Source of the DNA: Paenibacillus sp. HGH0039
GTDB taxonomy: Bacteria > Bacillota > Bacilli > Paenibacillales > NBRC-103111
DNA: 64,000 nucleotides
Reading direction: 5' to 3'
Assembly: GCF_000411255.1 (NCBI RefSeq)
Contig: NZ_KE150413.1
Coordinates: 1,836,580 to 1,900,579, forward strand
Shown here piece by piece: positions 29,501 to 36,914 of the stretch. The first letter of the stretch is position 1. Every line of letters starts with the position of its first letter. Under the pieces are notes generated by a model, which did not search any database, had not been told where the DNA came from, and saw only the letters and a list, made by a program, of their open reading frames with translations. The translations under genes were made by a program, and so were the position numbers.

Positions 29501-29898
29501 GAACGCCGTGGCTGCACGTTAATCCGAACTATACGGAGATTAATGCGGAAGCGGTCTTAGCCGACACGGACTCTATTTTTCATTATTACCGGAAGCTGAT
29601 CGCGCTCCGCAAAATTCACCCGGTAATCGTGTACGGCAGCTATGAAATCGTGGCCGAGGAAGACGAGCGCATTTACGCGTATACCCGCACGCTCGGTAAC
29701 GACAGGCTGTTCGTTATGCTCAACTTTACCGGAGAAACGGCTTCCTTCGCGAGCCCGTACCCGCTTCTGGCCGGGGGCGGCGGTGAGCTGCTTATCGCCA
29801 ACTACCCCGTCGGGGAAGGAAGCGAGACGAGCGGTCTGGACGCGGAGCTTCAGCTTCGTCCCTTTGAAGCCAGGGTCTATCTGCTGAAGGCCTTCTAG
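26557..29898 (+). CDS. glgA: Glycogen synthase fused to a GH13 oligo-1,6-glucosidase-like domain
   Basis: 1113 residues in one uninterrupted frame. Residues 1-480 are a complete GT5 glycogen synthase (FAKTGGLGDV near the N-terminus, PSLFEPCGIGQ near the end), which extends glycogen from ADP-glucose. A charged then Ala/Gly-rich linker (about 482-552) leads to a complete GH13 domain starting WWKESVVYQIYPRSF. Its GH13_31 features are QPDLNWENP, nucleophile in GFRMDVINMISK, acid/base in TVGETPGV and NNHDQPR. The valine after the nucleophile is the residue that favours alpha-1,6 bonds in this subfamily. No start codon with a ribosome binding site was seen at the domain junction. ATG 26557 is used because MNILFAASEAAPF is the standard GlgA start; GTG 26545 lies inside the Shine-Dalgarno region. 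Confidence 0.9.
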   Translation: MNILFAASEAAPFAKTGGLGDVIGSLPKELKRNGADVRVILPKYDEIPQVFKDKMETANLVTFRVNLGWRSQYCGIQTLEHEGVTFYFVDNEFYFRRSGHYGYGDDAERFAFYCRAVIDSLPHIGFKPDVIHCHDWQAGMIPVLLRAQYSPYYPFYEDIKTVITIHNLRYQGLFSKETMMDLFGLDAGYFNGDQLEMYDGGSFLKGGLLYSDRITAVSPTYAEEIRTPFFGEHMDSLLRYRSEATVGIVNGIDYDLFNPMTDSHLAVTYRDSLSKKRLNKTHLQQRLGLPVRDDVPVISLVTRLVQQKGIDLIRHVLPELLSLDAQWVIVGTGDHEYEQLFREAAARHPDKLAAYIAFDDGLARQVYAGSDLFLMPSLFEPCGIGQLIAMRYRTVPIVRETGGLKDTVQPYNEFTGEGTGFSFNSYNAHDMLHTVRRAVHFYLHDQDAWRNLMANIKKTDFSWKKSALQYKSLYQELIREAADASKERQRAWQEAERRRGEQEAQLRVAAAHAAQLREAAPAAASGRTSAGPKSAAVSETGEDDGGGAPGGKAWWKESVVYQIYPRSFKDSNGDGIGDIPGIISKLDYLKELGVDVIWLSPVYQSPNDDNGYDISDYRGIMDDFGTMADWEKLLAEVHSRDMKLIMDLVVNHSSDEHAWFLESRSSKENPYRDYYIWRPGRDGREPNNWTSIFSGPAWEYDEQTGEYYLHLFSRKQPDLNWENPRVREKIYDMMTWWLDKGIDGFRMDVINMISKTEGLPSAGGDRYAWGGDYFMNGPRVHEFLREMNEKVLSRYDIMTVGETPGVTPDDAARYANADGTELNMVFQFEHMELDSGWGGKWDPCAWKLKDLKATIGRWQTGLHGRAWNSLYLNNHDQPRMVSRFGNDREYRVESAKMLATFLHTLEGTPYIYQGEELGMTNVHFKGIEDCRDVETLNMYRERVTEGGGNHDEVMNAIRIKGRDNARTPMQWSPEENAGFTTGTPWLHVNPNYTEINAEAVLADTDSIFHYYRKLIALRKIHPVIVYGSYEIVAEEDERIYAYTRTLGNDRLFVMLNFTGETASFASPYPLLAGGGGELLIANYPVGEGSETSGLDAELQLRPFEARVYLLKAF

Positions 29899-29943
29899 GA
29901 GGCGCACAGCTTGTCTGCGTAAACCGTTCCCGCATCCTGTTGA

Positions 29944-29979
29944 AAGCATCTGAGACCCCGGCGGTTTCAGGTGCTTTTT
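29944..29979 (+). terminator. Terminator of the glycogen operon
   Basis: AAGCATCTGAGACC (29944-29957) pairs with GGTTTCAGGTGCTT (29963-29976), then T run. Confidence 0.8.
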
Positions 29980-30167
29980 AACAGAAAAAAGCGGAGCGGA
30001 TTCGTTTACGTTGCGAGTTCCGCCGAGCGCAGTCGCGCCGGTTAAAGCTGCCTCAAGCTGCGCCGTCCGGGAAGAACGAACGGGTTGTGGCGCACGGGGC
30101 ATCCGGCCATTTTCAAGATTCTTAAGAAATTTCGGGATAAATATCCGTTGAAGGAGGAGGAAAACCG

Positions 30168-31421
30168 TTGAAAAAGTGGTTGATGTCTGGTGCGGCTTTC
30201 TTGCTGCTCGCAAGCTCCGCCTCCATTCTGGCTCCAGTCCGGGCGAAGGCTATGGTGGTAAACGTTCCGTGGGACGTGACGCTGATCCAGGAGACGATTA
30301 TGTACGAAGACGAAGCGTTCACCAAGCCTGCGGGCAGCCTGGCTCCTCTTCAGACCGTCCATATTACGAAGAGAGACAGCCAGTGGAGCATGGCGGATAA
30401 CACGGAAGAGAAGGGATATCTCATTGAAACGTGGCAGGGGGAGAAATGGATCAAAGCCGATCCGGAAACGCTCATTCCCGGCAAGTATAAGACCGAAACC
30501 GCGACGATCACTCTGGTAGATAAGCAGGAGCTGTACGATGAGCCTCTTCAGGAAGCGGCCAGCGGAACGGTCATTTCCCCGCAGCAGGTAACGGTCACGG
30601 GAACGATCGAATGGGATGGAGCGGACTTCGGCCCTCCCCGGACGATAAAATTTTACCGCATCCAGACATGGCTGGGAGACAAGTGGATCTACGACAGCTT
30701 TTATAAGGAAGCCGTTCAGGAAAAAGCGGTCTCCACGACCGTCGACCTTTTCCAAGCTACGGACAGCTTCGAGCTGCCTTACACGGGGCTAACCAAAACG
30801 GGAACGCTGAAAACCGGCAGGTACCCGGTGACGGCCGTATGGGAGCTTCCGCCTACGCTCGGCGACGGCAGTCCGACCTGGTATAAAGTTTCCCTCCCGG
30901 AAGGGGATCGTTGGATTTTACCCGAGGGCGAGCTGGCGGGTGTTCGGGAAACGACGGGCAAGGCGGAACTTCCGACCGGCGGCAAAGGGTTTGCGAAGCC
31001 GACTTATTACGACGATGAAAATTACACGGAAGTCGCGCCGGGCAGCTACGACGCATTCGAAACGTGGAAGGACGGAGAGCTGGAGTGGGTGCACATCCGC
31101 ACGGAGTCCGCAGCGTTATGGGTCAATCCCGGTCTGGCGCTTAAAGTGCGGCCTGCCGGCATTATTCCGACGGACGAAGAAATTCCGCTGACCTCGCGTT
31201 CGGCAACGTACAAGTACCCGGATTGGAGCCGTATCCACAATATGAAGGGCTTTTTTGCCCCGCAGACCGTCAAAGCTTTCGAAAAGTGGCTGTCTCCCGA
31301 AGGGATCGCCTGGTATCATGTTCACGGTACCTGGGACGATTGGTGGATTCCGGAGAATGATGCCGAAGAACCCGCCAAACAGCCGGCAGAGCCGGAAATG
31401 AATTCAGCGGTATCCGGGTAA
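30168..31421 (+). CDS. Secreted protein with repeated SH3-like modules
   Basis: 417 residues. Signal peptide MKKWLMSGAAFLLLASSA with likely cleavage after AKA. The mature part has four to five repeats of about 75 residues, each with a LYDEP/TYYDDENY-like strand and an ETWQGEKWI, QTWLGDKWI or ETWKDGELEW box, reminiscent of GW or bacterial SH3 cell-wall-binding modules. It probably binds the cell wall. C-terminus is acidic and Pro-rich. Start TTG 30168 with AAGGAGGAGG at 30151-30160. A perfect 10-bp palindrome TTCTTAAGAA lies at 30119-30128 upstream. No catalytic domain seen. Confidence 0.75.
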   Translation: MKKWLMSGAAFLLLASSASILAPVRAKAMVVNVPWDVTLIQETIMYEDEAFTKPAGSLAPLQTVHITKRDSQWSMADNTEEKGYLIETWQGEKWIKADPETLIPGKYKTETATITLVDKQELYDEPLQEAASGTVISPQQVTVTGTIEWDGADFGPPRTIKFYRIQTWLGDKWIYDSFYKEAVQEKAVSTTVDLFQATDSFELPYTGLTKTGTLKTGRYPVTAVWELPPTLGDGSPTWYKVSLPEGDRWILPEGELAGVRETTGKAELPTGGKGFAKPTYYDDENYTEVAPGSYDAFETWKDGELEWVHIRTESAALWVNPGLALKVRPAGIIPTDEEIPLTSRSATYKYPDWSRIHNMKGFFAPQTVKAFEKWLSPEGIAWYHVHGTWDDWWIPENDAEEPAKQPAEPEMNSAVSG

Positions 31422-31482
31422 AGCGGACCATAACGTTCATTTTTATTTATAGAACCGGCATGCTAAAATGGACATACTTGCG

Positions 31483-31518
31483 AGACGACACCTGATAACC
31501 CGGTGCTCGTCTTTTTTT
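31483..31518 (+). terminator. Hairpin with T tract just before the Nudix gene
   Basis: AGACGACACC (31483-31492) pairs with GGTGCTCGTCT (31502-31512) with one bulged C, then seven T. It ends only 16 bases before the Nudix ribosome binding site. Confidence 0.65.
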
Positions 31519-31550
31519 ACGAGATCAACGAAACAAGGAGGGACGTCAGC

Positions 31551-32168
31551 ATGAGCGCCAAATGGCTGGAATGGGCCAAGCAGATACAAGCCATCTCGCA
31601 AATCGGGCTGGCCTACAGCAAGGACGTGTACGATCTGGAGCGGTATGAAATGCTGCGGGATTTGAGCCTGGAGATTATGAGCGAGTATACGGACCTTCAT
31701 CAGGAGAAAATCCGGGACCTTTTCGCGAACGAAACAGGGTACGCCACTCCGAAAGTGGACATCCGCGCGGTCGTTTTCCGGGAGGGTAAGCTCGTACTTG
31801 TGCGGGAAAAGCTGGACGGGTTCTGGGCGCTGCCGGGAGGCTGGGCGGATATCGGCCTGTCGCCTTCGGAAGTGGCCGTGAAGGAGGTCAAAGAGGAGGC
31901 CGGGCTGGAAGTGAAAGCGGACAGGCTGCTGGCCGTATTCGATAAAAAATTCCACGAACATCCGGAATCCCCGTATCATGTGTACAAATTTTTTGTGCTC
32001 TGCACCATTACGGGAGGCGAGGTTCAAGGAGGGCTCGAAACGAGCGAGGCGGCTTTTTTCGGAAAAGAGGAGCTGCCGGAGTTGTCGGTGGAGAGAAACA
32101 CGAAGGCTCAACTGCTTACGATGTTCGAGATGGTTGAGAACCCCGGCAGACCGGTTTTGCTGGATTAA
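31551..32168 (+). CDS. Nudix hydrolase with N-terminal helical domain
   Basis: 205 residues. The first 65 residues are the helical Nudix_N2 domain (WAKQIQAISQIGLAYSKDVY), followed by a Nudix fold with box LPGGWADIGLSP...KEVKEEAGLE; K replaces the usual R before the paired glutamates. This YjhB-like subfamily hydrolyses nucleoside diphosphate derivatives such as ADP-ribose; the exact substrate is not readable. ATG 31551 has AAGGAGGG at 31535-31542; the frame is open upstream to 31503 but through the T tract. No promoter fits between the terminator hairpin and the gene. Confidence 0.85.
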   Translation: MSAKWLEWAKQIQAISQIGLAYSKDVYDLERYEMLRDLSLEIMSEYTDLHQEKIRDLFANETGYATPKVDIRAVVFREGKLVLVREKLDGFWALPGGWADIGLSPSEVAVKEVKEEAGLEVKADRLLAVFDKKFHEHPESPYHVYKFFVLCTITGGEVQGGLETSEAAFFGKEELPELSVERNTKAQLLTMFEMVENPGRPVLLD

Positions 32169-32510
32169 GGTCCCTGCGGGAACATTGTAAAAGGCCAAAC
32201 CGGCGGAGCGGCATCAGGGTGGGAGCGGACTTGACCGGATTCGGGAAGCGGGGTGGTTCAATCCTATGAAACGGGCAGGGGATGTTTTATACACGGAGAA
32301 GCAGCCGTAAATCATACGGCTGCTTTTGTAGTACGCGCAGGGGCTTCCTGCCGGCTGCCACGAGTCCGGGTTCTACGCTCCCGACGTGGCCGACGGCGTA
32401 GTTCTACGAGGTCGGAGGCTGCTGCGAAGTAAGCGCGCCTTCCGTGTTCCACGTCACGTAGTTCGTGCCCGCCCGACCAGTCGTGACCGCTTCCTTTGTT
32501 CAAAAAAAAC
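32169..32510. other. Gene-free stretch at the left edge of the AT-rich island
   Basis: Holds the terminator at 32299-32327. On the minus strand 32404-32502 there is a 33-codon frame ending in TAG with native GC-rich codon use (GTNYVTWNTEGALTSQQPP) that is cut where the AT-rich segment begins; it may be the tail of a gene whose front was lost. No full gene is supported. Confidence 0.4.
32299..32327 (+). terminator. Terminator after the Nudix gene
   Basis: AAGCAGCCGTA (32299-32309), loop AATCA, TACGGCTGCTT (32315-32325), then TT. Confidence 0.75.
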
Positions 32511-33563
32511 CTAGTTCAAACTGCTAAGATGAATATGGGGATCATAGGAAGTCATTGCTCTTTCTTCCTTAATTCGTTGAACAAAGTCCGCATTAGCAAG
32601 TATAGGGCGCCCAAATGCAGCCAAGTTAATGGTGCCTTCTTCAATTGAAGAAGAAGCGATATCCGTATCTAAGTTACCTACTCCTATGATATAACCATCC
32701 CAATGTTTTCTTACCAATTGATGGAAGGTCATTCCTTTTGATATGATTTTCGAAAATTGGTTCGTCGAAGGATGAATAGTTCGTATACCGACTTCCTTGA
32801 ACACTTGTAGAAAAGCTTGTATCTCCTTTTCCGGATGTGTCCATTTATATTCCGGCATGTCATCTTTTTGCTCGGAGAACCGAATGATTGTGTTTTCAAT
32901 CCCAATTTCTTTCCCCACGGCCGTTAATACTTCTTTCATGAATAATAAACGATTCAATAACTCCCCTCCATATTGATCAATCCTCTTATTCGTTGCTTCT
33001 GAATTGAACTGATCAACTAAATAACCATGCGCCCCATGTATTTCTATCCCATCAAACCCCGCTGCAGCTGCGTTTCTGGCGGCTAAAGCATATTGGTGAA
33101 TGACTTGTTGTATATCTTGTAATGACATTTCTTCGGGTATCTCGTATGGTTTCCTCAAACGATGCACAAGACCATTTGCTTTAACTTCAGATGGGGCTTG
33201 TGGAGGATATCCTCCTGTTAGTTCATGATGGGTTAGTCGACCTACATGCCAAAGTTGTGCAATTATTGTTCCGCCTTCTTTATGCACAGCTTCCGTTACT
33301 TTCCTCCATGCTACTACTTGATCCTCTGTATACAAACCGGGGATACCAAAGGTTCCTTTTCCCCTAAGACTTGGACTGATCCCCTCCGTAATAATAAGAC
33401 CTACACCATCTGCAGCTCGTCTTTGATAGTAGGAAACTACATCATCTCCTACAGTTCCCGTTGTGTTATCTGCAAAACTGCGTGTCATAGGTGCCATCAC
33501 AACCTTATTTCGAAGACTCCAATTGCCAATTGTAATAGGGTTTAATAATTCATTTGGTTTCAT
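32511..33563 (-). CDS. Old yellow enzyme-type NADH:flavin oxidoreductase
   Basis: 350 residues, one FMN-binding TIM barrel. Motifs: VVMAPMTRSFADN, IAQLWHVGR, and the substrate-binding pair H176 and H179 in GIEIHGAHGYLVDQFNS, followed by RIDQYGG. Such enzymes reduce activated C=C bonds, nitro compounds or quinones with NAD(P)H. ATG 33563 has AAAGGAAGG upstream; the frame runs further to 33593 without a site. Codons are AT-rich, unlike the GC-rich neighbours, and the gene is divergent from an Lrp regulator, so the pair looks like an acquired regulator-enzyme unit. Confidence 0.9.
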   Translation of the reverse strand: MKPNELLNPITIGNWSLRNKVVMAPMTRSFADNTTGTVGDDVVSYYQRRAADGVGLIITEGISPSLRGKGTFGIPGLYTEDQVVAWRKVTEAVHKEGGTIIAQLWHVGRLTHHELTGGYPPQAPSEVKANGLVHRLRKPYEIPEEMSLQDIQQVIHQYALAARNAAAAGFDGIEIHGAHGYLVDQFNSEATNKRIDQYGGELLNRLLFMKEVLTAVGKEIGIENTIIRFSEQKDDMPEYKWTHPEKEIQAFLQVFKEVGIRTIHPSTNQFSKIISKGMTFHQLVRKHWDGYIIGVGNLDTDIASSSIEEGTINLAAFGRPILANADFVQRIKEERAMTSYDPHIHLSSLN

Positions 33564-33698
33564 GATTAACCTTCCTTTACCTGGTATTCGCATGTTGAGT
33601 TTATGGTGTTCGGATAGAATCCCTTGATGCGGTAGTTTGCTTCATGAATTATTTTATATAAGAAAAGAGAGTAAATATATAAGGAAATCATGTTTGTA

Positions 33699-33707
33699 TG
33701 GTATAAT
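33699..33707 (+). promoter_or_regulatory. Extended -10 promoter of the Lrp gene
   Basis: TGGTATAAT, a consensus -10 with TGn extension, 58 bp before the Lrp start in the 202-bp divergent region. Confidence 0.6.
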
Positions 33708-33765
33708 TTCATTTAAATTAATCTTAATTCGTGTAGTTGAATTATAAATTAAAGGTGGTATTACT

Positions 33766-34191
33766 TTGGATGAAATGGATAAGCAGATATTGCTTGTACT
33801 TCAGGAGCAAGCAAGGATCTCTATGACAGAGCTAGGGAAAGCAGTTGCCTTATCCCAGCCAGCTGTTACGGAAAGAGTGCGGAGAATGGAAGAGCGAGGA
33901 ATTATTGACCATTATCGGGCAGTCCTGACACCAGAAAAGATAAACAAACAGATTACTGCCTTTGTGTTATTTCATACAAAGGGGTGTCAAAGTTTTGTGG
34001 AACATTGCGAGCAATCAAATGACGTAGTGGAATTACACAGAATTAGTGGTCAATATAATTTCTTGGTAAAAGTTGTTACGGAAACACTAAAAACGCTAGA
34101 AGAAAAAATAAATGAGATGGGAGTATTTGGGGACTCCACTACATTAATTGTACTTTCATCTCCAATAAAACAGGATAAATTGATTCCTTAA
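33766..34191 (+). CDS. Lrp/AsnC-family transcriptional regulator
   Basis: 141 residues. N-terminal helix-turn-helix (residues 2-50; SMTELGKAVALSQPAVTERV) and C-terminal RAM ligand-binding domain (VVELHRISGQYNFLVKVV). TTG 33766 is the start, with AAAGGTGG at 33751-33758. AT-rich codons match the divergent reductase gene, which it probably controls from the shared intergenic region, along with itself. The effector is unknown. Confidence 0.88.
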   Translation: MDEMDKQILLVLQEQARISMTELGKAVALSQPAVTERVRRMEERGIIDHYRAVLTPEKINKQITAFVLFHTKGCQSFVEHCEQSNDVVELHRISGQYNFLVKVVTETLKTLEEKINEMGVFGDSTTLIVLSSPIKQDKLIP

Positions 34192-34264
34192 AAAAATGGG
34201 CGGGGGATATTCCATAATGATCCCAACCATAAACAAACTTTAAAATCATAACTGCTCTTGATTA

Positions 34265-34898
34265 AACAGCCCTTTCTCGGACATTGAGATGTTTTGCGTA
34301 ACTAGGTGAATCAAGCGAATCCGTGGATTTTAGCTATGAATGGTCGGCGGGGCCCTGGAAAGCTGAAGTGAACGTCTGTAGTGCGGACGTTCTACTTGAA
34401 ACCGCCTCTACTGTTTAGGGGGAATGGCCGTTGACGCATGGCCCGTTCTTTTCTCCACTCAGTCTGTATGATCCTAAAGGCTTTTTCCCAAAATTAAAGG
34501 AAGCTGCCGAAACACCGACAAAGGAAGATTTCAGGCATGCAATAAATGAAGTCCTTGTAGGGGAAATGTACGAGTTTGTTGGGAAACTAAGAAATGTCAG
34601 TCTAAATGGCTCCCACACCTACTTGCCATACCTGGCAGTGGAGTTTGCCCAATACGGAGCTATGTTGGTCGGATTACACAACCAAAAACTTTTCTCGACT
34701 GGTTCAATGGTTCTACCGGAGGCATTGGAACGGCCTAGTCGTCCAGAAGGATTCGACAATGTTGTGCGAATGGTTATGTCTGGAGAGTTAGCAGAACCTT
34801 CAAAGATCGTTGCAGCTTGTGAAAATTTCTGGAATGGGCTTGTGAAGTGGGCCTCCACACATGGCTACGTCATAAGTACAAAACGAATCCCGTTTTAA
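34265..34898 (+). pseudogene. Decayed ANT(4')-like aminoglycoside nucleotidyltransferase
   Basis: The last 155 residues (from 34431) match the C-terminal part of kanamycin nucleotidyltransferase: LTHGPFFSPLSLYD, LVGEMYEFVGKLRNV, YLPYLAVEFAQYGAMLVGLH and the end NFWNGLVKWASTHGY...KRIPF. Reading back in the same frame gives YEWSAGPWKAEVNV, SADVLLETASTV, then TAG at 34416-34418, then GEWPLTHG; the stop interrupts a conserved stretch. Further upstream, in another frame (34265-34306), is NSPFSDIEMFCVT, the family catalytic SDIEM motif, so a frameshift lies near 34307. The front with the glycine-serine loop is not recognisable. The enzyme would adenylylate aminoglycosides; this copy should be inactive. 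AT-rich, part of the island. Confidence 0.85.
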
Positions 34899-34944
34899 CC
34901 CGCAAATGCGACACTTCCAATAATATGGCATGATTTGATAGGCC

Positions 34945-34971
34945 AAAGACCCCTCTTGCGAGGGGTCTTTT
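34945..34971 (+). terminator. Terminator after the ANT remnant
   Basis: AAAGACCCCTC (34945-34955), loop TTGC, GAGGGGTCTTT (34960-34970), then T. Confidence 0.8.
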
Positions 34972-34997
34972 AATGCAAAACGGGCAGAAGTCCAAAG

Positions 34998-35126
34998 ATG
35001 ACGAAACAAGTGCTTCGTCACCTACGAGTGAAGTTCAAGGAAGAATTGAAACGACATATTGAATTGTATCATCAAGAAGTCAACGCCAATCCTGTTCCTT
35101 TTCGTTGGAAGCATGGGTTAGGTTGA
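34998..35126 (+). pseudogene. Transposase C-terminal remnant (IS630-like)
   Basis: A 42-codon frame encodes a basic helix MTKQVLRHLRVKFKEELKR, then IELYHQEVNANPVPFRWKHG and a stop. This pattern, Leu-Arg-x-x-Arg-Val, a basic Glu/Lys helix, E-x-N-x-x-Pro-Val-x-Phe-x-Trp-Lys, is what IS630-family transposases end with. The DDE catalytic part is absent and no terminal inverted repeats were found. It lies at the right side of the AT-rich island and supports acquisition by mobile DNA. Confidence 0.45.
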
Positions 35127-35240
35127 ATGTCTTTTACGTTATTTCAGGATCGTTCTACTAGGCTATTGGAAGTGTTTTACTTCCGGGCCAACCGCATAAC
35201 AACGCGGTTTTTCGTAAATCGGTAAAGTTACAAACCATAT

Positions 35241-35264
35241 AAAAAAAGCTTCCCTGGTCCCAGG
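35241..35264 (-). terminator. Candidate terminator of the tetR-map operon
   Basis: On the minus strand CCTG-GGAC-CAGG followed by GGAAGC and seven T. Confidence 0.4.
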
Positions 35265-35320
35265 CCGGGTGGGCGATTTATTTCCTAAAATGACGCATTC
35301 CCGTTCGTTCGCCTCTATTC

Positions 35321-36067
35321 TTACTGGGCCGTTAAAACCAGCGGTCCGTCCGGCGTGATTGCGATCGTATGCTCATATTGCGCCGACAACTTGCCGTCGG
35401 CCGTTCTCGCCGTCCACTGATCGTCGTCGATCGTGATACGGAACGTACCTTCGTTGAGCATCGGTTCAATCGTAAACACCATGCCTTCCTTTAACCGAAT
35501 GCCTTTGCCGGCTACGCCGATATGCTCGTAGCTCGGTTCCTCGTGCAGGCTCCGCCCGATCCCGTGCGCCAGCAGATCGCGTACGACCGAAAATCCGTTC
35601 GCTTCCGCATGCCGTTGAATCGCCGACGTTATGTCTCCGAGCCGGCCCCCGGGGATCGCCCGGGCGATCCCCAGATCCAAGCATTCCTTTGTCACCTTCA
35701 TTAATTTTTGCGCCTCCGGCCGGATATTGCCCACCGCATAGCAATGGCACGAATCGCCGAACCATCCGCCGTATTCCACGACGATGTCGAGCTTCAGCAA
35801 GTCGCCGTCCATAAGCGCCCGGTTCGAAGGAATGCCGTGGGCCACCACATCGTTGACCGAAGTGCAGGTTTCGGCGGGGAAACCGTTGTACCCTTTCGTA
35901 AACTGCTTGCCGCCCAGCTTGGTGATGTGTCTGGCAACAAAGTCATTGATTTCCCGGGTGGTGATCCCAGGCTCGATCAGTTTGGACACCTCGCGGTAGC
36001 AGTCCGCAATGATTTGACTCGCCGGTTTCATTTCTTCGATTTCCCTAGGTGATTTTAAAATGATCAT
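35321..36067 (-). CDS. map: Methionine aminopeptidase, type I
   Basis: 248 residues. All residues of the two-metal site are present at the expected spacing: D94, D105, H168, E201, E232, with the substrate-contact histidines H77 and H175. It removes the initiator methionine from new proteins. There is no N-terminal zinc-finger extension. Because Firmicutes usually carry map in the ribosomal-protein cluster, this is likely a second copy. It lies 26 bp after a TetR gene on the same strand, so its expression is probably controlled with or by that regulator. Confidence 0.92.
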   Translation of the reverse strand: MIILKSPREIEEMKPASQIIADCYREVSKLIEPGITTREINDFVARHITKLGGKQFTKGYNGFPAETCTSVNDVVAHGIPSNRALMDGDLLKLDIVVEYGGWFGDSCHCYAVGNIRPEAQKLMKVTKECLDLGIARAIPGGRLGDITSAIQRHAEANGFSVVRDLLAHGIGRSLHEEPSYEHIGVAGKGIRLKEGMVFTIEPMLNEGTFRITIDDDQWTARTADGKLSAQYEHTIAITPDGPLVLTAQ

Positions 36068-36093
36068 CTTTATTTATTCGCTCCTTATCCATT

Positions 36094-36870
36094 CTATAAG
36101 TTTAAAAACCGGGCGATATCCCTGGCCTCCTCGTGCAGCTTTCCGCGGCGAAGCGAAAGCGAGGCGCAGCCGACCAAGGCGGCCAGCAGCATTTCCGCGC
36201 GCAGCAGCCGATACGGCGGCTCCGCCGCGTTTGCGCCGGAAGCGGCAGCCCCGCCCGCCGCACGCCCGGTTTCCAGCAGCGCGGCAAAAGGCGCGAGCAC
36301 CTCCCGGCGAAAGGCGGCCGAGAGCGGGGCCGAGCGCGCTTCAGGCAGCGAGGCAAAGCCCTCACCGGCCAGCTTATACAGCAGGTAGAGGGCGTGGTCC
36401 TCCGCCCAAAGCTGCAGCAGCCGGACGCCGGCGGCGGCGGGGCCTAGCTCTGCGGCAGCGGCCGTTTCGCGGCTTCCGCTTCGGGAATCCGCGGCAGCCG
36501 GGTTCCCGGTGTCCGCCGCAGCAGCCAAGCCGAAGTGCCCGCCCACCGGCGCCTCCGCCGAAGCCGAAGCGCGCGGGACCTCCGGCGGAACCTTCAGCAG
36601 CGCCAGTGGGGCCTCAAGCGGAGCTTCCAACGGGGCCTCCAGCCAACCCCCGGCCCGTTCCAACGCGTCCCATAGCAGATCGTGGAGCAAATCGCCCTTA
36701 TTGCTGTAATAATGGTACACCGTGCCATAGCCGAGTCCCGCCTGCACGGCCACATCGCGGATTTCCAGTAAAGGCCCTTTATTCAAAAACACATCGGCCG
36801 CGGCTTTCCGGATTTGCGCCAGACGCCGCAGCCGGATCTCTTCGTTTTGTTCCTTCGTGCGTGGAGTCAT
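36094..36870 (-). CDS. TetR-family regulator with Ala/Pro-rich insertion
   Basis: 258 residues, longer than the usual 190-220. N-terminal helix-turn-helix is canonical (IRKAAADVFLNKG, IRDVAVQAGLGYGTVYHYYS). Residues about 78-150 are low complexity: three tandem copies of LEAP, then Ala/Pro/Gly-rich sequence, before the ligand-binding helices resume at GVRLLQLWAEDHALYLLYKL. The insertion sits where helix alpha5 normally begins. Codons in the insertion are extremely GC-rich. The promoter and a matching inverted repeat lie upstream, suggesting autorepression. It probably forms an operon with map. Confidence 0.85.
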   Translation of the reverse strand: MTPRTKEQNEEIRLRRLAQIRKAAADVFLNKGPLLEIRDVAVQAGLGYGTVYHYYSNKGDLLHDLLWDALERAGGWLEAPLEAPLEAPLALLKVPPEVPRASASAEAPVGGHFGLAAAADTGNPAAADSRSGSRETAAAAELGPAAAGVRLLQLWAEDHALYLLYKLAGEGFASLPEARSAPLSAAFRREVLAPFAALLETGRAAGGAAASGANAAEPPYRLLRAEMLLAALVGCASLSLRRGKLHEEARDIARFLNL

Positions 36871-36894
36871 CTCGTCCGTTCACCTCTTTTATTT

Positions 36895-36914
36895 TTGACC
36901 TACTGTTATGTCAA
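36895..36914. promoter_or_regulatory. Candidate TetR operator
   Basis: Inverted repeat TTGAC-N10-GTCAA between the tetR -10 box and its start codon. Confidence 0.45.

Noticed and set aside
34365-34398. Inverted repeat AAGTGAACGTC / GACGTTCTACTT
   Set aside because: It falls inside the decayed nucleotidyltransferase coding sequence and has no T tract, so it is probably chance.
36885-36914. TTGACA plus TAAAAG as the tetR promoter
   Set aside because: Its transcription start would lie downstream of the ribosome binding site; the TTGTAA/TATATT pair further upstream fits better.
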